DNA from: Clostridium drakei
Lineage (GTDB): Bacteria > Bacillota > Clostridia > Clostridiales > Clostridiaceae
Assembly: GCF_000633595.2 (NCBI RefSeq)
Contig: NZ_JIBU02000058.1
Coordinates: 1 to 32,522, forward strand
Length of the DNA stretch: 32,522 bases
Direction: 5' to 3'
In this document: piece by piece, positions 1-9,070 of the stretch
How positions within the stretch are numbered: position 1 is the stretch's first letter
Layout: every line of letters begins with the position of its first letter
Position numbers and translations under genes: made by a program
The notes under the pieces: model-generated
Told to the model about the DNA's origin: nothing
The model's input: only the letters and a program-made list of their open reading frames with translations
The model's database searches: none

Positions 1-59
1 TTTATAGTGCCGATGGTACTGCAGGGGAGGCTCTGTGGAAGAGTAGGTCGTTGCCAGGT
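1..59 (+). rRNA. rrf: 5S ribosomal RNA, 3' end (partial)
   Basis: The first bases read as the 3' third of a firmicute 5S rRNA. The GATGGTACTGC helix strand, the GAGTAGGTCG segment and the closing TTGCCAGG match the conserved end of the molecule. It is cut by the window edge, so the rest of the rRNA operon lies upstream. The exact 3' end is uncertain by a few bases. It is followed at once by a strong terminator. Confidence 0.9.
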
Positions 60-65
60 TGGAAG

Positions 66-98
66 AAAAGTGCTAAGTATGAACTTAGCACTTTTTAT
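66..98 (+). terminator. Rho-independent terminator of the rRNA operon
   Basis: A 12-bp perfect stem (AAAAGTGCTAAG pairing with CTTAGCACTTTT) with a 6-nt loop runs into a T-rich tail. It sits 7 nt after the 5S rRNA end, as expected for rRNA operon termination. Confidence 0.9.
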
Positions 99-156
99 TT
101 TTGAAACTTAAAATAATATATAATTTTGGTGAATAATAAGGAAAGTAGATTAATAG

Positions 157-196
157 AAATATAGGTAGCCTATATTATGCGGCTACCTATATTTTT
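157..196. terminator. Terminator hairpin between rRNA operon and sirtuin gene
   Basis: A 14-bp inverted repeat (AAATATAGGTAGCC / GGCTACCTATATTT) with a 10-nt loop ends at the stop of the minus-strand sirtuin gene. The better T run is on the plus strand, but the position just past the sirtuin stop suggests it also ends that transcript. It is probably bidirectional. Confidence 0.75.
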
Positions 197-197
197 A

Positions 198-935
198 TTA
201 AAGCTTATTAACAGCTTCACTTAGAGCTTTGGCAATATCATTATTAATAATTAAATCAGCTTTGTTATCAGCAGAAGTTGTACTCTTATTTATAAGTACA
301 AGATTCTTTCCTTTAAAATAATCAATGAGTCCTGCAGCAGGATAAACAACTAAAGATGTTCCTCCGATAATTAAAGTATCAGCCTCTGATATTGCTTTTA
401 CAGCACCAGAAATAATGTTATTGTCCAATCCTTCTTCATAAAGAACTACATCAGGTTTAACTTTTCCTCCACATTTAGGACAAGTAGGCACACCTTTAGA
501 TTCTAAAATGAATTTTTCATCATAGAAAGCATTACACTTCATACAATAATTTCTAAGAACTGATCCATGTAATTCATAAACTACTTTTGAACCAGCAGCT
601 TGATGTAATCCATCTATATTTTGAGTAACTACAGCCTTTAATTTTCCCATCTGTTCTAGTTTAGCTAAAGCTATATGACAGCCATTAGGCTTTGCATTGG
701 GATAAATTAATTTATCTTTATAGAATTCAAAAAATTCTTCTGGATATCTCATAAAAAAGGTATGAGATACTAATTGTTCAGGTGTAAAGTTTATCTTAAG
801 TTTTTCGTTCCATAAACCATTTGAACTTCTAAAGTCTGGTATTCCTGAAGATGTGCTTACTCCTGCACCACCGAAGAAAACTATATTATCGCTATTTCTA
901 AGTATTTGGGTTAATGTTTCAATTTCAGTACTCAT
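198..935 (-). CDS. cobB: Sir2-family NAD-dependent protein deacylase
   Basis: This is a 245-aa sirtuin of usual bacterial length. Family knowledge: sirtuins remove acyl groups from lysine side chains while consuming NAD+, giving nicotinamide and O-acyl-ADP-ribose, in the cytoplasm. Visible motifs are the NAD-binding GAGVS (23-27) with GIPDFRS after it, TQNIDGLHQ (104-112), the catalytic His123 in ELHGS, and a zinc site of two Cys pairs (C131/C134 and C152/C155). The ATG is preceded by GGAGATGA. The gene stands alone on the minus strand between an rRNA operon and tRNA-Cys, so context says little about targets. The gene symbol rests on family membership only. The acyl preference (acetyl versus succinyl) cannot be read with confidence. 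Confidence 0.95.
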   Translation of the reverse strand: MSTEIETLTQILRNSDNIVFFGGAGVSTSSGIPDFRSSNGLWNEKLKINFTPEQLVSHTFFMRYPEEFFEFYKDKLIYPNAKPNGCHIALAKLEQMGKLKAVVTQNIDGLHQAAGSKVVYELHGSVLRNYCMKCNAFYDEKFILESKGVPTCPKCGGKVKPDVVLYEEGLDNNIISGAVKAISEADTLIIGGTSLVVYPAAGLIDYFKGKNLVLINKSTTSADNKADLIINNDIAKALSEAVNKL

Positions 936-1072
936 AAAATCATCTCCGTAAATTAATATACTTTTATTATACCATAGGTATTAAAATTTATAGAAACTTT
1001 AACACTTAAAAAATTTTTAAGACCATAGTTCTTTGAATTATAAGAATTTATGAGCATTTAATCAAAAATGTA

Positions 1073-1101
1073 TTGACAAATGTTACTTTAAATGATATTA
1101 T
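1073..1101 (+). promoter_or_regulatory. Sigma-A promoter of tRNA-Cys
   Basis: A perfect -35 box TTGACA (1073-1078), a 17-nt spacer and -10 box TATTAT (1096-1101) lie 30 nt before the tRNA. This is the cleanest housekeeping promoter in the window. Confidence 0.85.
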
Positions 1102-1131
1102 AGAAAGGCATTAAACGTTAAGAATATTTAT

Positions 1132-1205
<74 letters not shown>

Positions 1206-1210
1206 AATAG

Positions 1211-1240
1211 AAAAACTCACAATAATTTGTGAGTTTTTTT
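1211..1240. terminator. Bidirectional terminator of tRNA-Cys and LD-carboxypeptidase gene
   Basis: AAAAACTCACAA pairs with TTGTGAGTTTTT across a short loop and is followed by a run of T on the plus strand. On the minus strand the A run gives a U tail too. It lies between the tRNA end and the stop of the convergent gene. Confidence 0.9.
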
Positions 1241-2160
1241 TATTTTATAACACCTTCTAATACATGGATTACTCCATTTTTACAATCTAATTTAATTTGT
1301 GCACCAATAGGAAGAGTAAGCTTAGGATAAGAATGGCCTGATTGAAAATTAAGTATAGTAGGCTTATTTAATGTGAGAATCTTATCTTCAATTACTTGCC
1401 TTAAAGTAAGACTTCTTTCATAATGCGGAAGAGAACAGTCTTTAAATTGACCTAAAATAAATCCCTTACAGTGCTGAAGTTTTCCAGATAGAGATAACTG
1501 TGTTAGCATTCTGTCTATCCTATAAGGTTCTTCAGATACATCTTCTATAAATAAAATTTTATTTTTAGTATCTATTTCATAAGGAGTACCTAGAGTGCTA
1601 GATATTAGAGCAAGATTACCACCTACAAGTTGTCCTTCTATAAAGAATTCATTTGAAAAACATTCGGTATTAAAGTCTTTAGGATTCTCTATAGTATATG
1701 CTTTATCTCCTTTCATAATAGTGTATAAAAAACTCTCTAGTGTAATTTTATCTAAAAGATTAGAATTACACATAGGAGAATGAAAAGTTATTAAGTTGCA
1801 CTTTAAGAATATAGAGTTTAGTAAGCTAGTTATATCACTAAAACCTGCAAATATTTTAGGGTTTTCTTTTATGACACTGAAATCTATAAGAGGAAGAATT
1901 CTCATAGTACCATATCCACCTCTTACACAAAGAACCATATCAACAGTTTTATCAAGGAACATATTTATAAGGTCAGAAGCTCTATCCTCATCCTTACCTG
2001 CAAGGTAACCATATCTATCATATATGTGTTTTCCTTCTTTTACATTGAATCCTAAGCTTTTAAGAAAGCTAATACTCTTTTTTATATTATCAGGGTTATC
2101 AGCTCCAGCTGGAGATATAAGTCCTATTGTATCTCCATAATTTAATCTTTTAGCTATCAA
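1240..2160 (-). CDS. ldcA: LD-carboxypeptidase (peptidase family S66, LdcA/MccF-like)
   Basis: A 306-aa protein of the S66 serine peptidase family, which cleaves the L,D bond to the terminal D-Ala of murein tetrapeptides during peptidoglycan recycling. Some relatives (MccF) instead inactivate microcin C-like nucleotides. The family's Ser-Glu-His triad can be placed at S108 (in GFSDIT), E206 (in FIEDV) and H276 (in GHSYP). VRGGYGTMR (79-87) is the conserved oxyanion-loop region. No signal peptide is seen, so it is probably cytoplasmic. The start is TTG with GAGGTGAT upstream. It lies 18 nt downstream of the CorA-like gene and is probably co-transcribed with it. The LdcA versus MccF role is not settled by sequence alone. 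Confidence 0.88.
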   Translation of the reverse strand: MIAKRLNYGDTIGLISPAGADNPDNIKKSISFLKSLGFNVKEGKHIYDRYGYLAGKDEDRASDLINMFLDKTVDMVLCVRGGYGTMRILPLIDFSVIKENPKIFAGFSDITSLLNSIFLKCNLITFHSPMCNSNLLDKITLESFLYTIMKGDKAYTIENPKDFNTECFSNEFFIEGQLVGGNLALISSTLGTPYEIDTKNKILFIEDVSEEPYRIDRMLTQLSLSGKLQHCKGFILGQFKDCSLPHYERSLTLRQVIEDKILTLNKPTILNFQSGHSYPKLTLPIGAQIKLDCKNGVIHVLEGVIK

Positions 2161-2178
2161 TTTATATCACCTCTATAA

Positions 2179-3120
2179 TTAGAATAGTCCTTTTTTTCTT
2201 AAAATAACTATAGCAACTAAGCATAATACTGCAGCTATGGCGTAAGTAATCCAAAATCCATGTGGATTTGAACTAAATGGTATTCCAGTTAAGTTCATAC
2301 CGAAGGAACTAAAGATTATATTAGGTATAGCCATAACTATAGTTATAGAAGCTAATAGTTTCATTACTATATTTAAGTTATTGGATATTACAGATGCAAA
2401 GGCATCCATAGTACCACTTAATATGTTACTATAAATATTAGCCATTTCTATAGCTTGTTTGTTTTCTATGATAACATCTTCAAGTATATCTTGATCTTCA
2501 GGATATTTTTGGAGAATTTCAAGTTTTAACATTTTTTCAAGTGTAATTTCGTTAGATTTTAAAGATGTAGAGAAATAAACTAGAGATTTTTCTAAGGACA
2601 ATAGTTGAATTAATTCTTTATTTTTCATGGATTTATGAAGTTTTTGTTCAATCATTAAGCTTTTTTTATCTATTTGCCTTAAGTAGATTAAATAGTAACT
2701 TGCTATTCTGTAGAGTATTTGAAGGATAAACCTTGAGCGTTTAAAAGTAAAAAATGATTTAACCTTATTATCAATAAAGTCAGTAAGAATTTTACTGTTT
2801 TTTAAACATACGGTTATTATAGAGTGTTCTGTATGAATAATTGCTAGTGGGTATGAATCGTAAGTTAAAGAGTTATCTTCCATTTCAGTGAATGGTATAT
2901 CTACAATAACAAGAAGATTATTATCTTCAATATCAATGCGGGAAGTTTCTTCTTCATCTAGTGCAGATTTTAAAAAGTCTAATGGCACACCTACTTTTTT
3001 AGATACAAGCAGTAAGTCACCTTCAGAAGGTGCTACTATATTAACCCAACATCCAGGTTCTATGTTATCTATAGAATGTAATGTTCCTGATTCATCTAAA
3101 GTTTTATAAATTGAAATCAT
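2179..3120 (-). CDS. corA: CorA-family divalent cation transporter
   Basis: A 313-aa inner-membrane channel protein of the CorA type, which forms pentamers that pass Mg2+ (some members Co2+ or Zn2+). The long N-terminal cytoplasmic part (about 1-250) is rich in charged helices. The C-terminus has two membrane segments separated by the signature GMN (274-276), within SSFGMNLTGIPF, and ends in a positively charged RKK tail. All this matches the family layout and length. The ATG has GGGAGG upstream. It sits between the M20-type gene (76 nt upstream) and ldcA (18 nt downstream) on the same strand. Ion choice cannot be read from the sequence. Confidence 0.92.
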   Translation of the reverse strand: MISIYKTLDESGTLHSIDNIEPGCWVNIVAPSEGDLLLVSKKVGVPLDFLKSALDEEETSRIDIEDNNLLVIVDIPFTEMEDNSLTYDSYPLAIIHTEHSIITVCLKNSKILTDFIDNKVKSFFTFKRSRFILQILYRIASYYLIYLRQIDKKSLMIEQKLHKSMKNKELIQLLSLEKSLVYFSTSLKSNEITLEKMLKLEILQKYPEDQDILEDVIIENKQAIEMANIYSNILSGTMDAFASVISNNLNIVMKLLASITIVMAIPNIIFSSFGMNLTGIPFSSNPHGFWITYAIAAVLCLVAIVILRKKGLF

Positions 3121-3196
3121 ATTTTCCTCCCAAGTTAAAGTAATTTTTAATTTATGTTTATATTATATATTATAAATATATAAAAATAAAAGAGAC

Positions 3197-4369
3197 TTAT
3201 GAAGTAGTCTCTTTTGTTTTTTCATGAAAAAATTCTTTTTTTACCTGATTAAGTAGTGAGGCATTTTCTATTAAATCTAAACCAGTTAAAGCTAAAGCTT
3301 GAGCAACTTTTAGAATTCTATTCTGTGCGTAATAAGATATCGTAGCTTCAGAAAATTCTTTAGAGGAATACTCTAAGTTTTTATCTTCCGATATAGATAT
3401 ATATGGGTGTATACAAGGTACAACATGACTTACAGTGCCTAAACTTAAACCAGAATTAGTATCTTTAGGTGGTTCTATATCTATTATACCGCATTCCTTT
3501 AGATTGTGGCTAAAAATTCTGGATAGATTTCTATTAGGTATTAGTTCATCGTAAGGTAATTCATATAAACATATATTACAGTCTATATTCATTAAATAAC
3601 CTGTAGTTTTAACTAATTCTCTTACTTTCTTTTCAATATCACAAGCTATGGACATTTTGGGACATCTAATATAAAATTTTGATTCTGTTTCAGAAGGCAG
3701 AAGGTATGGTGAATCACCGCCTTTTAGTATTATTCCGTCAATGGTGCAGTTATCTTCAAAACCTTTAGAAAGTAAACTTAAGGTATTAAAAACAAAAAGA
3801 CATGCATCTAATGCCGTATAATTTTTTGATTTTCTATAAGTAAATCCTGATTTACTTTTATAGTTTATCTTAATAGGTATTATAGCCATAGAATAGCCAC
3901 TTTCAGCAGTAATTAAATCAGGATGGGCCATCAATACCACATCTATATCGTTAAAAGTTCCTTGTTTAGTCATAGTGACTTTAGAACTACCTAAAAATTC
4001 ACCAGGACATCCAATAACTATAACACTACCACCTATTTTGGGTATTATTTTGGATAGAGATAGTGAAGCAGCTATGGACATAGCAGATATTAAATTATGC
4101 CCAACCACATGCCCTAAGTTATCAACAGCATCATATTCGCATATATAACATATCTTAGGATGACCTGTGCCATATTGAGCATAAAAAGCGGTTGGTATAT
4201 TAAGATAATGATCTATAACATTGAAATCATTGTTTTTTAACATGTTTACTATATAATTATATGCTTTATATTCATGAAAGCTGCTTTCGGGATTTTCATA
4301 AATATATTTTGATAAATTTAATATATCGTCCTTTATAGTAGTTAAATAAGTTGATATTTCTTGCCTCAT
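3197..4369 (-). CDS. M20D-family amidohydrolase-like protein with altered metal site
   Basis: A 390-aa protein of the M20 peptidase / amidohydrolase family (AbgB/HipO type), which normally hydrolyses N-acyl amino acids or small peptides with a two-metal centre. The frame CEYDAVDNLGHVVGHN (about 77-92) aligns with the usual EYDALPGxGHACGHN, CPGEF (121-125) with PAEE, and MAHPD keeps its His149. Two expected metal-site residues differ: Val89 stands where Cys is usual and Phe125 where the second Glu is usual. The protein may therefore be inactive or have changed chemistry. I chose the ATG at 4369 because AGGAGGT precedes it at good spacing; the reading frame is open 10 codons further upstream. 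It is the first gene of the minus-strand group with corA and ldcA. Confidence 0.8.
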   Translation of the reverse strand: MRQEISTYLTTIKDDILNLSKYIYENPESSFHEYKAYNYIVNMLKNNDFNVIDHYLNIPTAFYAQYGTGHPKICYICEYDAVDNLGHVVGHNLISAMSIAASLSLSKIIPKIGGSVIVIGCPGEFLGSSKVTMTKQGTFNDIDVVLMAHPDLITAESGYSMAIIPIKINYKSKSGFTYRKSKNYTALDACLFVFNTLSLLSKGFEDNCTIDGIILKGGDSPYLLPSETESKFYIRCPKMSIACDIEKKVRELVKTTGYLMNIDCNICLYELPYDELIPNRNLSRIFSHNLKECGIIDIEPPKDTNSGLSLGTVSHVVPCIHPYISISEDKNLEYSSKEFSEATISYYAQNRILKVAQALALTGLDLIENASLLNQVKKEFFHEKTKETTS

Positions 4370-4523
4370 AAAATTACCTCCTAAGTATTGGATAAACATG
4401 TGGTAAAAAATAATTATCTAGTTGTAAATTGGTTAAAAATTATTTAAAATTATATATATATTAAATATGTATATACGTAAGTTAAAACTTTATTACATCA
4501 AATAAATTTAAGGGGGAGTAGTT

Positions 4524-6143
4524 TTGGTAAATCACAAATTAATGTTAAAAAACTTTTGCAAAATTATGCTTATAGCATTAATTAGTATTAGCATAACATC
4601 TAAAGTTTATGCTGAAGGAAATTATCAAAGATACGGTGGAACTGATAGATATGAAACTTCTATAAAAATTTCACAAAAATTTGACACAAAATCAGGTTAT
4701 GCAATAATTGCTTCAGGGCAAAACTTTCCAGATGCTCTTTGTGCATGTCCTCTCTCTAAAAAGTACGATGCTCCAGTAATACTTACTACTGAGAACAAGC
4801 TTGATAGCAAGGCAGAAGCAGAACTTAAAAGAAGTGAAATAAAAAAAGTTTTTATAATAGGTAATTCCATATCAAAGGATGTGGAAAATAGCATTAGTAA
4901 TATGGGAATAAGTTGTGAAAGGTTAGGAGGAGCAGACAGATATGAAACATCTATGATAGTTGCAAACTATGTAGGTATAAAGGAAAGAATAATAGTAGTA
5001 TCTGGAGATAATTATCCAGATGCATTATCAATTGCACCAATTGCAGCTAATATTGATGTACCTATAATACTTGTAGGAAAAGATTACATACCGAATGTTG
5101 TGAAAAATTTTTTAAAAGATAAACAAATTACGAATACTTATGTTATAGGATCAGAAGGAGCTATAAGTAATTCAGTGAAGGATCAATTTAATAATGCAGA
5201 AAGAGTAAGTGGTACAGATAGATACAGTACTAATTTGTCTATAATCAATAGATTTAGAGATAATATAGATTTTAGCAATATATATTTGGCTTCTGGATCA
5301 AATTTTCCAGATTCACTTTCAGGATGTGCATTAGCACAAAAAACTAAGTCACCTTTAATATTAGTAAACGAAGACATAAATACGGAAGATCAAAATGGTA
5401 TTAAACAAATACTTTCGTTAGCTAAAAATATTTCTGTACTAGGATTAGAAGGAGCAGTTTCATTAAAAACATTATATTTAATAGGATTAGAAAAAGAGCC
5501 ACCTAAGCCAGTAGAGAATCAAGGAGTTAAGCCACCTACATGGACAAGTTCCTTTAGTGTTATGAATGCAGGAGAGACTGAAAGGGTTTATATAAAAAGT
5601 AGTCCAAGTTCTTCAGCATCAAATATAGGTTTCACTTATGGAAGTCTTCCAGAAGTGAAAGTTTTGGATAGTAGTGGTGGATATTATTATGTGGAAGTGT
5701 TGGACTATGATACTTTGAATTATATAAAGGGTTATGTAGCTAAGAGTATGGTTAATACAGTAACACCTTCAGAGTCTTATAATATACTTGTAGATAAATC
5801 AAGACAAAGAGTGTATGTATTTAATAATGAAAATATAGTTAAGGAATTTATATGTTCTACAGGTAAAGATGAAACTCCAACGCCATCAGGTAGATTTTTA
5901 GTTGGATCTAAAGGACCTAGTTTTGCTGCATCTGATAGTACAGAATGTTATTACTGGACAAGGCTTGATAACAATTATTTATTTCATAGTGCCATATATA
6001 CATTAAGTGGATATGCAGTACAATCTGAATATAATAAATTAGGGTCTAAGGCTTCACATGGATGTATAAGACTTAAAATAGAGGATGCAAAGTGGATTCA
6101 AGATAATGTTCCATATAGAACTTTAGTAACAATAAAAGATTAA
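4524..6143 (+). CDS. Secreted L,D-transpeptidase with three CWB2 cell wall binding repeats
   Basis: A 539-aa exported protein. Residues 1-30 form a signal peptide ending in VYAEG. Three CWB2 (cell wall binding repeat 2) modules follow at roughly 35-120, 130-220 and 225-320, each opening with a variant of RxxGxDRYxTS. CWB2 modules hold clostridial proteins to anionic wall polymers. About 345-410 looks SH3-like, and 415-539 is a YkuD L,D-transpeptidase domain with the catalytic motif SHGCIRL (Cys514). The enzyme makes 3-3 cross-links in peptidoglycan. The start is TTG, preceded by GGGGGAG. It is monocistronic, with a terminator after it. Whether it acts in vegetative wall or spore cortex is unknown; the gin gene next door does not prove a sporulation role. 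Confidence 0.92.
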   Translation: MVNHKLMLKNFCKIMLIALISISITSKVYAEGNYQRYGGTDRYETSIKISQKFDTKSGYAIIASGQNFPDALCACPLSKKYDAPVILTTENKLDSKAEAELKRSEIKKVFIIGNSISKDVENSISNMGISCERLGGADRYETSMIVANYVGIKERIIVVSGDNYPDALSIAPIAANIDVPIILVGKDYIPNVVKNFLKDKQITNTYVIGSEGAISNSVKDQFNNAERVSGTDRYSTNLSIINRFRDNIDFSNIYLASGSNFPDSLSGCALAQKTKSPLILVNEDINTEDQNGIKQILSLAKNISVLGLEGAVSLKTLYLIGLEKEPPKPVENQGVKPPTWTSSFSVMNAGETERVYIKSSPSSSASNIGFTYGSLPEVKVLDSSGGYYYVEVLDYDTLNYIKGYVAKSMVNTVTPSESYNILVDKSRQRVYVFNNENIVKEFICSTGKDETPTPSGRFLVGSKGPSFAASDSTECYYWTRLDNNYLFHSAIYTLSGYAVQSEYNKLGSKASHGCIRLKIEDAKWIQDNVPYRTLVTIKD

Positions 6144-6158
6144 AATTTTAAATAATAA

Positions 6159-6202
6159 AAATAAACTCAATATAATTTATTTCAATTGTATTGAGTTTAT
6201 TT
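6159..6202 (+). terminator. Terminator of the L,D-transpeptidase gene
   Basis: A 14-bp perfect inverted repeat (AAATAAACTCAATA / TATTGAGTTTATTT) lies 15 nt after the stop codon, with T-rich 3' arm. Confidence 0.75.
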
Positions 6203-6233
6203 ATGTGGACAAAATAAATTTCTAAGTGTAGAT

Positions 6234-6263
6234 GAATATTATATATAAGAGCAGGTAATAATG
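6234..6263 (+). promoter_or_regulatory. Candidate sigma-F/sigma-G promoter of gin
   Basis: GAATA (6234-6238), a 15-nt spacer and GGTAATAATG (6254-6263) resemble the forespore promoter pattern (-35 GYATA/GHATR, -10 GGNNANANT). In B. subtilis csfB (gin) is read by sigma-F and sigma-G, which fits. The -35 deviates by one base from the sigma-F form, and AT-rich DNA gives chance matches. Confidence 0.45.
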
Positions 6264-6296
6264 TTAAATATGAAAAATAGATAGGGGGTATGTGAA

Positions 6297-6509
6297 ATGA
6301 AAAAGCGAATTTGTATTATATGTGGAAAGCCTCTAAATGATGGTATAATTATATACGGTAGGGGTATTTGCCCTTGTTGCGAAAAGCGACTAATGAACAT
6401 AAAAATGGATACGGATTTTTATGATTATTATAAACAATGTATAAGAAAAAATATAGCTGAATTAGTTATAAGAGGAGAGGAATTAAAGTGCCAGAGTTAC
6501 CGATTTTAG
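6297..6509 (+). CDS. gin: Gin, inhibitor of the forespore sigma factor sigma-G (CsfB)
   Basis: A 70-aa zinc-binding protein. Family knowledge: Gin/CsfB binds sigma-G and delays its activity until engulfment is complete; it also restrains sigma-E in B. subtilis. The N-terminus has the family's cysteines at C6, C9, C25, C27 and C28, in CIICGKPL and GICPCC. The rest is short and helical. The start ATG follows AGGGGGT. Its 3' end overlaps the GTG start of the decarboxylase gene by 22 nt, so the two are translationally linked. The same gene pair (csfB-yaaO) exists in B. subtilis, which supports the call. Confidence 0.9.
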   Translation: MKKRICIICGKPLNDGIIIYGRGICPCCEKRLMNIKMDTDFYDYYKQCIRKNIAELVIRGEELKCQSYRF

Positions 6510-7963
6510 AAGGAATCTTAGAATATGTGAAAAACAATAATATACAATTATGCATGCCAGGTCATAAAGGAGGAAGAGGTTTTTTAGAAACTACAATTGG
6601 CAAGGATTTTTTAAAAAATTTTTTAAAATGTGATATTACTGAGATAGAAGGAGTAGATAATCTTCACAATCCTCAAGGAATAATAAAAGAATCAATGGAA
6701 CTTTTAACAAAATTTTATGGAAGTAAAAAATCATATTTTCTAGTTAACGGCAGTACATCAGGAAACTTAGCTATGATATTTAGTAGCTTTAATGAAGGAG
6801 ACAAGGTATTAGTAGAAAGGAATTGTCATAGATCCATTTTTAATGCTATAATAATGAGAAAACTTAAGCCTGTATATATAAATAATTTAATGAGTCATAT
6901 ACTAAATGCTCCAGTTTGCATAGATTTGGAGCATTTTTCACAGGTTTTGAATAAAAATAAGGATTCTAAAGGGATAATTGTAACTTATCCAAATTATTAT
7001 GGTATATGCTCTAATTTAGAATATATAATAAAGCAAGGGAAAAAATATAATATGAAAGTGCTTGTAGATTCAGCTCATGGAGCTCATTTTGGAATACATA
7101 ATGATTTACCTGAAAGTGCAGTAAAATTGAATGCAGATATGGTAGTTACTAGTACTCATAAAACTCTTTCTAGCTTAACACAAACGTCCTATCTTCATGT
7201 TAATAATATGGAAGATATAGAAAGAGTAGATTTTTATGTGAGTGCATTTTTAAGTACAAGCCCTTCTTATTTATTCTTATGTTCTATGGATTATGCCAGA
7301 TATTATTTACAAACTTATGGAAGACAGAAATATGAAAAGATGTTAAATATGTTGGGATATTATAAAGATAAGATAAATTCCATAAAAGGCATGAAGGTAA
7401 TTAGTAAAAAAGATATAAATATCAAACAAAAAATTGATTTATATGAACTAGATAGTGTATATGATATTGATACTACTAGATATGTTATAAATTTAGAAGA
7501 AGGATATAGCGGATATTTACTGGGAAATTATTTGAGAAAAAATAATATTCAAGTAGAAATGAGTGATCATTCCAATGTAGTTTTAATTTTTTCACCATTT
7601 AATGAGGAATGGGAACTTGAAAAACTATATAATGTACTTAAGAGGTGTGATTTAAATAAAATAAAAGTTGAAAAATTAGATTTGTTAGAATATAACATAC
7701 CTATAATGGCTTATATGCCTTTTGAAATTATGGATAAAAAAAAGGAATATATATATATAAAAGATTCACTGGGAAGGATTAGTGCTGATAATGTAGTACC
7801 ATATCCGCCAGGAGTACCTATAATAAACATGGGAGAAATAATAGATGATGTAACCTTAAAGTCTATTTGCTATTATATTAATAAGAGAGTAGATATTTTA
7901 GGTTTAGAAGATAATAAAATAAGAGTAATCGATGAATTTAGTGGAGGACAAAAATATGAATAG
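6488..7963 (+). CDS. PLP-dependent Orn/Lys/Arg decarboxylase family protein (YaaO-like)
   Basis: A 491-aa protein of the aminotransferase-fold Orn/Lys/Arg decarboxylase group, which removes CO2 from basic amino acids to give polyamine precursors. The N-terminal MPGHKGG (23-29) is a family hallmark. NGSTSGN (87-93) binds the cofactor phosphate, D194 and H197 in VDSAHGAHFG contact the pyridine ring, and K225 in STHKTLSS is the Schiff base lysine. The C-terminal domain ends with the usual PYPPGVP segment. Length fits the short YaaO/SpeA class. The GTG start has AGGAGAGG upstream, inside gin. Substrate (Arg, Lys or Orn) cannot be decided from sequence. It overlaps tmk by 8 nt, indicating one operon. 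Confidence 0.9.
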   Translation: MPELPILEGILEYVKNNNIQLCMPGHKGGRGFLETTIGKDFLKNFLKCDITEIEGVDNLHNPQGIIKESMELLTKFYGSKKSYFLVNGSTSGNLAMIFSSFNEGDKVLVERNCHRSIFNAIIMRKLKPVYINNLMSHILNAPVCIDLEHFSQVLNKNKDSKGIIVTYPNYYGICSNLEYIIKQGKKYNMKVLVDSAHGAHFGIHNDLPESAVKLNADMVVTSTHKTLSSLTQTSYLHVNNMEDIERVDFYVSAFLSTSPSYLFLCSMDYARYYLQTYGRQKYEKMLNMLGYYKDKINSIKGMKVISKKDINIKQKIDLYELDSVYDIDTTRYVINLEEGYSGYLLGNYLRKNNIQVEMSDHSNVVLIFSPFNEEWELEKLYNVLKRCDLNKIKVEKLDLLEYNIPIMAYMPFEIMDKKKEYIYIKDSLGRISADNVVPYPPGVPIINMGEIIDDVTLKSICYYINKRVDILGLEDNKIRVIDEFSGGQKYE

Positions 7964-8681
7964 GGGCACTGTAATAGTAGTGGAAGGTTGCGATGGCAGT
8001 GGAAAAGCCACACAAACTCAAATATTATATGAAAAACTTTTAAGTGAAAATTATAAGGTGAAAAAAATAGAGTATCCAAATTATAAAAGTGATTCTTCAG
8101 CATTAGTTAAAATGTATTTGAATGGTGATTTTGGAAGCAATCCAGAAGATGTCAATCCATATGTATCGTCTACTTTTTACGCAGTAGATAGATTTGCATC
8201 TTATAAAACTGAATGGAAAGATTTTTATGAAAGTGGTGGTATAATATTGGCTGATAGGTATACAACTGCCAATATGATACATCAAGCATCAAAGATTAAA
8301 AACGTACAAGAGAAAGATAAGTTTTTAGATTGGCTTTGGGATTTTGAATTTAGAATTTTTGGATTGCCAGTGCCAGATTGTGTTATGTTTCTTGATATGC
8401 CTCCAGAGTACAGCAGAAAGCTTATGAAAGAAAGAGCCAATAAGATTACAGGAGATAAACATAAAGATATACATGAAAAAGACTATGAATACTTAGAACA
8501 TTCATATAACAATTCCTGCGAAATAGCGGAAAAATATAAGTGGAATAGAGTAGAGTGCGTAAAAGAAGGAAATATAAAAAGTATTGAATTAATTAGTGAA
8601 GAGGTATTTAATATAGTAAAAAAACAATTAGTAAATTGTACATATAATAATATAACAAAGTCATTTGAATTAAATATATAA
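7956..8681 (+). CDS. tmk: Thymidylate kinase (dTMP kinase), longer divergent form
   Basis: A 241-aa P-loop kinase that turns dTMP into dTDP with ATP, needed for DNA synthesis. The P-loop is GCDGSGK (11-17) followed by ATQTQ, and DRY (100-102) in ADRYTTAN binds the nucleotide. The P-loop start (GCDG rather than the common GIDG) and the length, about 30 aa above the usual 205-215, mark a divergent subgroup; the extra length is in the C-terminal part. I chose the ATG at 7956, 6-7 nt after GGAGG. Two tmk types exist among firmicutes, but position between yaaO-like and darA genes matches B. subtilis tmk exactly. It overlaps the upstream stop, so translation is coupled. Confidence 0.9.
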   Translation: MNRGTVIVVEGCDGSGKATQTQILYEKLLSENYKVKKIEYPNYKSDSSALVKMYLNGDFGSNPEDVNPYVSSTFYAVDRFASYKTEWKDFYESGGIILADRYTTANMIHQASKIKNVQEKDKFLDWLWDFEFRIFGLPVPDCVMFLDMPPEYSRKLMKERANKITGDKHKDIHEKDYEYLEHSYNNSCEIAEKYKWNRVECVKEGNIKSIELISEEVFNIVKKQLVNCTYNNITKSFELNI

Positions 8682-8705
8682 TATTTCAATGTTTATATAA
8701 TTTAA

Positions 8706-9056
<351 letters not shown>

Positions 9057-9070
9057 ATGGAGGGATTTTG

